Positions 5,794 through 10,131 of a stretch of DNA of 10,131 nt are shown piece after piece. A program made the position numbers and the translations under genes. The DNA comes from an uncultured Collinsella sp. (lineage in GTDB: Bacteria > Actinomycetota > Coriobacteriia > Coriobacteriales > Coriobacteriaceae): positions 1 through 10,131 of the forward strand of contig CABUVF010000071.1 in NCBI GenBank assembly GCA_902494945.1, written 5' to 3'. The first letter of the stretch is position 1. The number at the start of each line of letters is the position of its first letter. Under the pieces are notes generated by a model that saw nothing but the letters and a program-made list of their open reading frames with translations, was not told the origin of the DNA and did not search any database.

Positions 5794-6696
5794 TTAGTTG
5801 GCATGGATGATGCGGTTGAGCTCATCGAGGTATTGCTGCAAGAGGGGAGAGGGCTTGCGCTCGTCGTGCATGATGTAGCCCACGCGCATCGTCGGGGCGT
5901 CTGCCAGCGGGATCGATGCCATACCCCACTGCATTTCATTTGAGAGGACACCGGTCGACAGGGTGTAACCGTTCGACGTGATAAGTAAGTTAGTAAGTGT
6001 TCCGCGGTCTGAGATTCGTATGTTGCGGTCGCAAGGGATATAGCTAAAGGGTTCCTCGGCGTAATAGAAGGAGTTTGAGGTTCCCTGCTCAAAGCTGTAG
6101 CGCGTATAGGGCGTGAGGTCGGCAAGGGACAGCTGCGGGCGGCGTGCGAGCGGGTGGCGCTCGCTAACGAAGACGTGAACCGTCGCGTCAAATAGGGGAT
6201 GGAAGCTTGCGCGGGCATCGGCGAAGGCCTTCTGCAGAACGCGGGCGTTAAAGTCATCCAGATACAGAATGCCGATATCGCTGCGAAACGCACGGACGTC
6301 ATCGATGATCTGCGATGTGGTGGTCTCGCGCATGACGAACTCGAACTTGCTGTCGCGGCAGTGCTCGACCACGTTGACAAAGGCCTCGACCGAAAAGGCG
6401 TAGTGCTGGGCGGAAATGGCGAGGCGGGCTTGCGGGGTGCCGCCGTCCTCGTAGCGTGCCTCGAGCATGTCGGCCTGCTCTACGACCTGGCGCGCATAGC
6501 CCAAAAGCTCGGTGCCGTCGTTGGTGAGCGTGACGCCGCGGCTGGAGCGCGTAAAGATCTCCAGATGGAGCTCTTGTTCTAGGCTTTTGACGGCGTTTGA
6601 GATGTTGGACTGAGCGGTATAGAGGCGCTGAGCTGCGGCGTTAATTGAGCCGGATTCTGCCACGGCGATAAGAAAGCGAAGCTGCTGGAGGGTCAT
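5794..6696 (-). CDS. LysR-family transcriptional regulator, probable metY regulator
   Basis: A transcription factor of 300 residues, the usual LysR length. The N-terminal winged helix-turn-helix is clear: MTLQQLRFLIAVAESGSI, AAAQRLYTAQSNISNAVKSL and LEIFTRSSRGVTLTNDG (to about residue 61), then a linker helix to about 84 and the effector domain (about 90-300). The start at 6696 has GAAAGGA 9 bases upstream. It is divergent from metY across a 274-base gap; LysR proteins commonly control the divergent neighbour and themselves. The effector would then be a sulfur metabolite such as O-acetylhomoserine, O-acetylserine or homocysteine, as for CysB and MetR. That is inference from position only; effector residues cannot be read here. 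Confidence 0.92.
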   Translation of the reverse strand: MTLQQLRFLIAVAESGSINAAAQRLYTAQSNISNAVKSLEQELHLEIFTRSSRGVTLTNDGTELLGYARQVVEQADMLEARYEDGGTPQARLAISAQHYAFSVEAFVNVVEHCRDSKFEFVMRETTTSQIIDDVRAFRSDIGILYLDDFNARVLQKAFADARASFHPLFDATVHVFVSERHPLARRPQLSLADLTPYTRYSFEQGTSNSFYYAEEPFSYIPCDRNIRISDRGTLTNLLITSNGYTLSTGVLSNEMQWGMASIPLADAPTMRVGYIMHDERKPSPLLQQYLDELNRIIHAN

Positions 6697-6712
6697 CGGC
6701 GCCCGTCCTTTC

Positions 6713-6746
6713 GATAGCTATCTAAAAAACCGATAACAGGTTAGCG
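6713..6746. promoter_or_regulatory. Candidate LysR operator dyads
   Basis: Two dyads lie between the LysR Shine-Dalgarno and the metY promoter. GATAGCTATC (6713-6722) is a perfect 10-bp palindrome. CGATAACAGGTTAGCG (6731-6746) is an interrupted dyad with TAAC and GTTA arms. Both begin with CGATA (6712-6716 and 6731-6735), 19 bases apart, near two helical turns, which would place two protein dimers on one face. The second dyad centres about 22 bases upstream of the metY -35. Confidence 0.35.
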
Positions 6747-6757
6747 CTTTTAAGTGA

Positions 6758-6786
6758 TTGACCGAGGGAAACAATGCTCGTACTAT
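6758..6786 (+). promoter_or_regulatory. metY promoter (-35 TTGACC, -10 TACTAT)
   Basis: TTGACC at 6758-6763 and TACTAT at 6781-6786 are separated by exactly 17 bases, matching 5 of 6 and 4-5 of 6 of the housekeeping sigma consensus. Transcription should start near 6793, giving a metY leader of about 178 bases, long enough for an attenuator. It is the best promoter in the window. Confidence 0.68.
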
Positions 6787-6855
6787 TCAAAACACACAAA
6801 TGCGGTAGGTAATTAAGCCGACCACGGAACCGGGATGTCAAAAGGAGGACCGCAT

Positions 6856-6909
6856 ATGAACTGCTTACCAAGACGAATGCCGGGCTCCTGTTTGCGCCCG
6901 TCGGCGTGA
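6856..6909 (+). CDS. 17-residue leader peptide upstream of metY
   Basis: A short ORF of 17 codons plus TGA encoding MNCLPRRMPGSCLRPSA. Its Shine-Dalgarno, AAAGGAGG (6841-6848), is perfect and sits 7 bases before the ATG, stronger than that of metY itself. Two Cys and two Met among 17 residues, before a sulfur amino acid gene, suggest that ribosome movement here reports Cys or Met supply. Codon Cys12 (6889-6891) lies in the 5' arm of the leader hairpin and the stop codon lies in its 3' arm, so ribosome position decides which RNA stems can form. The peptide has no recognised homology and no other domain. The gene is inferred from signals, not from a known family. Confidence 0.6.
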   Translation: MNCLPRRMPGSCLRPSA

Positions 6910-6916
6910 TCAGGAG
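6885..6916 (+). other. Hairpin overlapping the end of the leader ORF
   Basis: CTCCTG (6885-6890) pairs with CAGGAG (6911-6916). After one T-T mismatch the stem continues with 6892-6898 against 6903-6909 (two G-T wobbles), leaving a CGTC loop, about 13 pairs in total. It is not followed directly by T residues, so it is not a canonical terminator. A ribosome stalled near Met8-Cys12 would block it and favour other pairings. Confidence 0.55.
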
Positions 6917-6970
6917 ACAGCGACTTACTTCTCTCTTTTTATTTACTTTTGTTCGATCAAGGAGATCATC

Positions 6971-8281
6971 ATGAGCCAGTTCATCAACAACCCCGAGCAC
7001 ACCTTTGGTTTCGATACCCTGCAGCTGCACGTTGGCCAGGAGAGTGCCGATCCCGCATCCGACTCTCGTGCCGTGCCTATCTACCAGACCACGAGCTATG
7101 TGTTCCGCAACTCCCAGCACGCCGCCGACCGCTTTGGTCTTGCCGACGCCGGTAACATCTACGGCCGTCTGACCAACTCCACCCAGGGCGTCTTTGAGGA
7201 CCGTATCGCCGCGCTCGAGGGTGGCGTGGCCGGTCTTGCCGTCGCCTCCGGTGCCGCTGCCATCACCTATACCCTGCAGGCTCTTGCCCAGGCTGGTGAC
7301 CACGTGGTGGCTCAGAAGACCATCTACGGTGGCTCCTACAACCTGCTGGAGCATACGCTCTCCCAGTTTGGCGTCGAGACCACGTTTGTCGATGCCCATA
7401 ACCTGGAAGAGGTCGAGGGGGCCATCAAGGACAACACCACGGTCATCTACCTCGAGACGCTCGGCAACCCCAATTCCGACATTCCCAACATCGACGCCAT
7501 CTCCGAGATCGCCAAGAGGCATGGTTTGCCGGTCGTCGTCGACAACACTTTCGGCACCCCGTATCTGTTCCGTCCGCTGGAGCATGGCGCCAACATCGTT
7601 GTCCACTCCGCAACTAAGTTCATTGGCGGCCACGGAACTTCGCTGGGCGGCGTGATTGTCGATGGCGGCAACTTCGACTGGAAGGCGAGCGGCAAGTATG
7701 CGCAGATCGCCGAGCCCAACCCCTCCTACCATGGCGTCTCGTTTGCCGAGGCTGCCGGTCCCGCTGCCTTCGCGACCTATGTCCGCGCCATCTTGCTGCG
7801 CGACGAGGGCGCCTGCATCAGCCCGTTCAACGCCTGGGTCCTGCTCCAGGGCACCGAGACTCTGTCGCTGCGCGTCGACCGTCATGTCGAGAACACCAAG
7901 AAGGTCGTTGAGTTCCTGGCTGGTGACAGCCATGTCGCCAAGGTGAACCACCCGAGCCTGTCTGAGCACCCCGATCACGAGCTCTATCAGAAGTACTTCC
8001 CCAACGGTGGCGCGTCGATCTTCACCTTTGAGATTAAGGGTGGCCAGGAGGCAGCTTGGAAGTTCATCGATCATCTGCAGGTGTTCTCGCTGCTCGCCAA
8101 CGTGGCCGACGTCAAGTCGCTCGTCGTGCACCCGGCTACCACCACGCACTCCCAGCTCTCTGCCGAGGAGCTCGCCGAGCAGAACATCACGCCCTCCACG
8201 ATCCGTCTTTCCATCGGTACCGAGAACGCCGAGGACATCATTTGGGATCTGAAGCAGGCCTTCGCCGCGCTGGACGAGTAA
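6971..8281 (+). CDS. metY: O-acetylhomoserine sulfhydrylase (aminocarboxypropyltransferase)
   Basis: A PLP enzyme of 436 residues in the Cys/Met metabolism family. It makes homocysteine from O-acetylhomoserine and sulfide (or methionine from methanethiol). The length and the long insert near the C-terminus fit MetY rather than the shorter MetB or MetC, which have about 380-400 residues. PLP-binding features are Lys216 in HSATKFIGGHG (Schiff base), Asp191 in VVVDNTFGTP (pyridine nitrogen), Tyr64 and Arg66 in NIYGRLTN (from the partner subunit) and SGAAA (93-97). ETLGNPNSDIPN and SLVVHPATTTH are family signatures. The ATG at 6971 follows AAGGAG. It is monocistronic: its own promoter and leader precede it and a strong terminator follows. 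Control is likely dual, by the divergent LysR protein and by the leader. Some members prefer other O-acyl substrates, which sequence alone does not exclude. Confidence 0.96.
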   Translation: MSQFINNPEHTFGFDTLQLHVGQESADPASDSRAVPIYQTTSYVFRNSQHAADRFGLADAGNIYGRLTNSTQGVFEDRIAALEGGVAGLAVASGAAAITYTLQALAQAGDHVVAQKTIYGGSYNLLEHTLSQFGVETTFVDAHNLEEVEGAIKDNTTVIYLETLGNPNSDIPNIDAISEIAKRHGLPVVVDNTFGTPYLFRPLEHGANIVVHSATKFIGGHGTSLGGVIVDGGNFDWKASGKYAQIAEPNPSYHGVSFAEAAGPAAFATYVRAILLRDEGACISPFNAWVLLQGTETLSLRVDRHVENTKKVVEFLAGDSHVAKVNHPSLSEHPDHELYQKYFPNGGASIFTFEIKGGQEAAWKFIDHLQVFSLLANVADVKSLVVHPATTTHSQLSAEELAEQNITPSTIRLSIGTENAEDIIWDLKQAFAALDE

Positions 8282-8291
8282 GGCGACTTGT

Positions 8292-8306
8292 GCAAGGACC
8301 CCTTGC
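8292..8306 (+). other. Short hairpin just after metY
   Basis: GCAAGG (8292-8297) pairs perfectly with CCTTGC (8301-8306) around a 3-base loop, 10 bases after the metY stop. It has no T-run; the true terminator follows at 8342. It may protect the 3' end or be chance. Confidence 0.3.
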
Positions 8307-8341
8307 GACTCGATAGGTATAACTGCATAAAATGCCTGCTC

Positions 8342-8382
8342 AAGGCGCCTGTGCGAACAATGGTTGCACAGGCGCCTTTTTT
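8342..8382 (+). terminator. Strong intrinsic terminator of metY
   Basis: AAGGCGCCTGTGC (8342-8354) is the perfect reverse complement of 8366-8378, giving a 13-bp GC-rich stem with an 11-base loop, and a run of six T (8377-8382) follows at once. This is a textbook Rho-independent terminator 60 bases after the metY stop. Its opposite strand has only AA at the foot, so it acts in the metY direction. Confidence 0.95.
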
Positions 8383-8593
8383 GCATAGAGCGGGTGCAAA
8401 AACAGGGTTTTTGACACGCTTTATGCATTTGAGTTGTGGAAAACTCCTGTTGAGAGGATGTGAGTTTTACGCAATTGACGTGCGCCTTTTGAGTAAAACC
8501 GCAGGTCGCGATTTGCTCGAGGTACTATGCAGCGCGATCGAATCACACGCAGCTCAAACGCAGCAAAAACGCACTACGGAGGTTTCCAGCTAC
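8383..8593 (+). other. Upstream region of the secreted-protein gene, with nested repeats
   Basis: There is no convincing gene here. TTGACA (8411-8416) looks like a -35, but no -10 lies 16-18 bases after it; TACTAT (8523-8528) looks like a -10 but lacks a -35. Inverted repeats include GAGTT/AACTC (8431-8435 with 8442-8446), the same AACTC with GAGTT at 8462-8466, and GTTTTAC/GTAAAAC (8464-8470 with 8493-8499). The arms compete, so a switching leader or protein operators are possible. The Shine-Dalgarno GGAGG (8578-8582) lies 11 bases before the start. Confidence 0.4.
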
Positions 8594-9370
8594 ATGAGGA
8601 TCGATTCACGAAAACCGAAAGCCGCCGCCCTTTCCGCCGCTCTGACCGTGGCGCTTTTGGCGGGCGCCGGCGCAACTGATGCCCACGCGGCAACACTGTC
8701 CGATACGGTTGGATCTACCCCGTCCGAGACGACGCTGGTACAGCCCGTTGATTATCGCGGCGATGGTTATGGTTCCATGCAGGAGTGGAACGCCTCGATG
8801 GAGGCCAAGCGCGATTCCCTTGAGATGCGCGCTCAGATTATCCTAAACATGTATGGTGACTATGCCACCGATGACGAGCGCGCTGTGCTGCAGGGTTGTA
8901 TCGATGGTGCGGGCAGCCTTTTGACGATGGGGGAGGTCGACGCGAAGTCGACCGAGCTCGATGAGCTGCGCACTGCGCTTGAGAATGCCAAGCGCGAAGC
9001 GCTCGAGGCCGCTGCCGCCGAGGCAGAGGCTGCCGAGGCCGCCCAGGCTTCGTACTACAACGCCGGCTACACTCCGTCCTACGCGTCTGCCGCGTCCTAC
9101 GCGAACGGATCGGGCCTGACGCGCTCTGCGGGTGTCAATAACTACAACGGGCGCCGCGAGACCTATTACAGCAGCAATGTGCTTTATCACTATCGCACGG
9201 GCGAATGGACTCAGGATTCTGAGGGCTTCTGGCGCGATTCCGACGGCTATTACGTTGTTGCCGCGGGCGATATGGCCCAGGGCTCGACCTTTACGGGCTC
9301 CAAGGGTGATTGCAAGGTCTATGACTCCGGCTGTGCTGCCGGAACCACCGACTACTATACCGGTTGGTAA
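8594..9370 (+). CDS. Secreted protein with coiled coil and DPBB-like C-terminal domain
   Basis: An exported protein of 258 residues. Residues 1-32 are a signal peptide: basic MRIDSRKPK, hydrophobic AALSAALTVALLAGAGA, and cleavage probably after AHA (32). A helical region follows (about 60-150) ending in an Ala/Glu-rich stretch (EALEAAAAEAEAAEAAQ) that is likely coiled coil. A Ser/Tyr/Ala linker (152-178) leads to the C-terminal domain (about 183-258) with NGRRETYYSSN, DGYYVVAAGDMAQGSTF, GDCKVYDSGCAAG and TTDYYTGW. It resembles, from memory, domains at the end of secreted clostridial proteins (ETYYN, YVMVAA, TSLG, VxDTG, DIAVxW), thought to be a double-psi beta-barrel. Cys240 and Cys247 could form a disulfide. 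A cell-wall role is plausible; I cannot assign an enzyme activity. The ATG is chosen because the signal peptide begins there, though the frame is open upstream. Confidence 0.85.
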   Translation: MRIDSRKPKAAALSAALTVALLAGAGATDAHAATLSDTVGSTPSETTLVQPVDYRGDGYGSMQEWNASMEAKRDSLEMRAQIILNMYGDYATDDERAVLQGCIDGAGSLLTMGEVDAKSTELDELRTALENAKREALEAAAAEAEAAEAAQASYYNAGYTPSYASAASYANGSGLTRSAGVNNYNGRRETYYSSNVLYHYRTGEWTQDSEGFWRDSDGYYVVAAGDMAQGSTFTGSKGDCKVYDSGCAAGTTDYYTGW

Positions 9371-9400
9371 TCTGCCATAAGCCAATAGGACATGACGGGC

Positions 9401-9447
9401 GGGCGTCTTTACCGAGCCTTTGGGCAACGTAAGGGCGTCCGTTTTTT
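9401..9447 (+). terminator. Intrinsic terminator of the secreted-protein gene
   Basis: GGGCGTCTTTAC (9401-9412) pairs over 12 positions with GTAAGGGCGTCC (9429-9440), three of them G-T wobbles, with a small GCC/GGC stem in the loop. After one G come six T (9442-9447). It lies 30 bases after the stop codon. Confidence 0.85.
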
Positions 9448-9488
9448 GTGCGTGCTTGAGTTAACAGAGCGCTTACCGTGGCCGTACG

Positions 9489-9506
9489 CCGCGCATATGG
9501 GCGCGG
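9489..9506 (+). other. GC-rich hairpin in the leader of the small membrane-protein gene
   Basis: CCGCGC (9489-9494) pairs perfectly with GCGCGG (9501-9506) around ATATGG. It stands 13 bases before a second hairpin. There is no T-run. No promoter can be named with confidence in 9448-9557; TTACCG at 9473 and CATATG at 9494 are a poor pair. Confidence 0.3.
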
Positions 9507-9518
9507 GGCACACTAAGT

Positions 9519-9543
9519 CACGAGAAACAAAGTCGTTCTCGTG
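9519..9543 (+). promoter_or_regulatory. Hairpin abutting the Shine-Dalgarno site of the small ORF
   Basis: CACGAGAA (9519-9526) is the perfect reverse complement of TTCTCGTG (9536-9543), with a 9-base loop. The last base of the stem is the first base of the Shine-Dalgarno GGAGGAAG (9543-9550). Folding would leave most of the site free but could help or hinder ribosome loading, so translational control or mRNA protection is possible. Confidence 0.5.
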
Positions 9544-9557
9544 GAGGAAGTGGTCTT

Positions 9558-9758
9558 GTGAACGCTCGAGATATCGCCGTTGCCGCCGTTGCATTGACGC
9601 TTGGCTGCCTTGGTCCTACGGCCGCGCTCGTCGCGGGTATGCAGGGCACGTGCGGAGCTGCTCCTATCGTTGTGGGGGCCCTGATTGCTGTCGCTGCGCT
9701 GGGAAGCGCCGGCGTCGTCCTTTGCCGTGATGATGAGGACGAGATCGTGGGGTCCTAA
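9558..9758 (+). CDS. Small two-helix membrane protein, unknown function
   Basis: A 66-residue ORF starting at GTG (9558) behind GGAGGAAG with a 7-base gap, a strong ribosome-binding site. Two hydrophobic stretches are visible, about residues 5-28 (ending near LVAGM) and 36-56 (APIVVGALIAVAALGSAGVV), joined by a short loop with TCGAAP, followed by a soluble acidic tail RDDEDEIVGS. Cysteines are at 17, 32 and 56. The helices are Ala/Gly/Val-rich. I recognise no family. The case for a real gene is the ribosome-binding site, the two-helix pattern, high GC at third positions and its own leader after a terminator. The acidic tail probably faces the cytoplasm; this is inferred. Confidence 0.62.
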   Translation: MNARDIAVAAVALTLGCLGPTAALVAGMQGTCGAAPIVVGALIAVAALGSAGVVLCRDDEDEIVGS

Positions 9759-9781
9759 AGTTAGCCTCAACTCTGGTTTTA

Positions 9782-9804
9782 CCGGAGCGTGTTGCGTGCT
9801 CCGG
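9782..9804. other. Hairpin between convergent small ORF and cyclase remnant
   Basis: CCGGAGC (9782-9788) pairs perfectly with GCTCCGG (9798-9804), with up to three more pairs inside. No T-run follows on the plus or the minus strand, though its place, 23 bases after the small ORF stop and between convergent genes, suggests a transcript end. It may be a weak bidirectional terminator. Confidence 0.4.
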
Positions 9805-9838
9805 ATAGCGGTATTTAGAAGAACAAACGCATGGGAAC

Positions 9839-9958
9839 TCACGGCTTAAAGCCAAACCAGTGTGGGGTGTCGCACGAGAGCGTGTGGGTGAGGTTGACCC
9901 AGCGATAATCGGTGCTTTTGAGCTGGGATGCGAGGTTCCAAAGGTCGAGCGCGGGCAT
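9839..9958 (-). pseudogene. Truncated cyclase-family gene (N-terminal remnant)
   Basis: A 39-codon frame starts at ATG 9958 with GAAAGGAG at normal distance. It reads LDLWNLASQLKSTDYRWV, then NLTHTLSCDTPHWFGFKP and stops. The DLTH(T/P)xSxDTPHW pattern is the N-terminus of the cyclase family (kynurenine formamidase-like metal hydrolases, usually over 200 residues). The family's metal motif, HxGTHxDxP, which follows soon after in intact members, is missing, and no downstream frame continues the homology, so this is loss of the body of the gene rather than a point frameshift. It could still be translated as a short peptide. It lies 111 bases after the stop of the partial gene at the right edge. 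Recognition is from memory of a short stretch, so moderate confidence. Confidence 0.6.
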
Positions 9959-10005
9959 GGGTGGCTCCTTTCATCGGGCTTTTTGCTGATGTTAAAGCGG
10001 TGTCA

Positions 10006-10023
10006 TGACGGCTGGTACCGTCA
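10006..10023. other. Small inverted repeat upstream of the cyclase remnant
   Basis: TGACGG (10006-10011) pairs with CCGTCA (10018-10023). On the minus strand this overlaps TTGACG, a possible -35 for the cyclase remnant, without a fitting -10. It could be an operator left from the intact gene. Confidence 0.25.
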
Positions 10024-10045
10024 AGATTCTTTCGCAAATTGATCG

Positions 10046-10065
10046 AGGCGGCCTCGGCCCCGCCT
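10046..10065 (-). terminator. Possible terminator of the right-edge gene
   Basis: AGGCGG (10046-10051) pairs with CCGCCT (10060-10065). On the minus strand the hairpin begins 4 bases after the stop codon at 10070 and is followed by CGATCAATTTGCG, with only a short T-run. It is a weak intrinsic terminator candidate. Confidence 0.35.
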
Positions 10066-10069
10066 TGCT

Positions 10070-10131
10070 CTAGCCCTCCGCCTTCTTGCTCAGCTCGTCC
10101 ATCTCCTCCAGCTTCGACATGTCCAGGTACC
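10070..10131 (-). CDS. C-terminal end of an unidentified gene (partial)
   Basis: On the minus strand the frame entering from the right edge ends in YLDMSKLEEMDELSKKAEG and stops at TAG (10070-10072). Codons are typical of the window (CTG, GAG, AAG, GCG), which supports coding. The tail is charged and helical. Only about 20 residues are visible and the product cannot be named. It may have been in an operon with the cyclase remnant that follows. Confidence 0.5.
   Translation of the reverse strand, partial: YLDMSKLEEMDELSKKAEG

Larger units (their letters stand above)
6817..6970 (+). promoter_or_regulatory. Structured metY leader RNA (candidate attenuator)
   Basis: Several pairings compete in this leader. 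GCCGAC (6817-6822) is complementary to GTCGGC (6900-6905). CGGGC (6881-6885) pairs with GCCCG (6896-6900). A larger stem uses 6885-6898 with 6903-6916. They share bases and cannot all form together. After 6918 comes an unstructured pyrimidine-rich tract (CTTACTTCTCTCTTTTTATT, 6923-6942), which would suit Rho binding more than an intrinsic terminator because the T-run starts 20 bases after the hairpin. The metY ribosome-binding site, AAGGAG, lies near 6959-6964. I see no match to the SAM-I, T-box or cobalamin riboswitch cores. Confidence 0.45.

Noticed and set aside
6787..6970. Known riboswitch (SAM-I, T-box or cobalamin) in the metY leader
   Set aside because: None of the conserved cores I can recall is present; the strong feature is a translated ORF instead. 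A covariance-model search would settle it.
6722..8428. A 568-codon open frame on the minus strand opposite metY
   Set aside because: It is a shadow of the biased codons of metY: it covers the metY promoter and terminator, has no family motif, and metY itself has all its catalytic residues.
8436..8444. TGTGGAAAA resembling a DnaA box
   Set aside because: A single near-match with no cluster, no AT-rich unwinding region and no replication genes nearby.
8288..8593. In-frame N-terminal extension of the secreted protein back to 8288
   Set aside because: It would run through the metY terminator, lacks a ribosome-binding site, and would bury the signal peptide inside the protein.
9782..9804. Intrinsic terminator of the small membrane-protein gene
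   Set aside because: The stem is clear but no T-run follows in either direction, so it is listed only as a hairpin.
1..10131. CRISPR array, insertion sequence, prophage, toxin-antitoxin or defence system
   Set aside because: No regularly spaced direct repeats, transposase, integrase, phage or defence-type protein motifs seen on either strand.

Overview
The window comes from a GC-rich bacterial chromosome with strong Shine-Dalgarno sites and codon usage rich in CTG, GAG, AAG and GCC/GCG. The gene set and protein style fit the Actinomycetota class Coriobacteriia, most like a gut Collinsella. That assignment is from recognition, not a search. I see no insertion sequence, phage gene, CRISPR array, tRNA or rRNA gene. 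Most genes are housekeeping or metabolic, and the less ordinary content is in small genes, leader RNA and intergenic hairpins.

Left block (1-3097): an M19-family dipeptidase (minus strand) is divergent from a plus-strand pair: a SlyD-like FKBP prolyl isomerase and, 3 bases downstream, a UreE-type metallochaperone. These two families are linked to nickel delivery. Here they sit together without a visible urease, and both lack the His-rich C-terminal tail known from some relatives. A Cof-type HAD phosphatase follows after a 16-bp stem-loop.

Middle block (3101-6696): a 71-base hairpin element separates the convergent HAD and PerR genes. Reading right to left on the minus strand come a LysR regulator, RNase HI, a Gfo/Idh/MocA oxidoreductase, an acylphosphatase with an N-terminal extension (2 bases after the oxidoreductase stop), and a PerR-type Fur regulator that keeps all the PerR metal ligands.

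Sulfur block (5794-8382): the LysR gene is divergent from metY, a PLP enzyme making homocysteine or methionine precursors from O-acetylhomoserine. metY has a good promoter (TTGACC, 17 bases, TACTAT) and a leader of about 180 bases. The leader carries a 17-codon ORF behind a perfect Shine-Dalgarno; it encodes MNCLPRRMPGSCLRPSA, with four Cys or Met residues, and overlaps mutually exclusive RNA stems. This looks like a translation-dependent attenuator for sulfur amino acids and is the most interesting signal here. metY ends in a strong intrinsic terminator.

Right block (8383-10131): a secreted protein with a signal peptide, an Ala/Glu-rich helix and a C-terminal domain resembling double-psi beta-barrel domains of Gram-positive wall proteins is followed by a terminator. 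Then come a probable 66-residue two-helix membrane protein with a hairpin touching its ribosome-binding site, a 39-codon remnant of a cyclase-family gene on the minus strand, and the last codons of a minus-strand gene that enters from the right edge.
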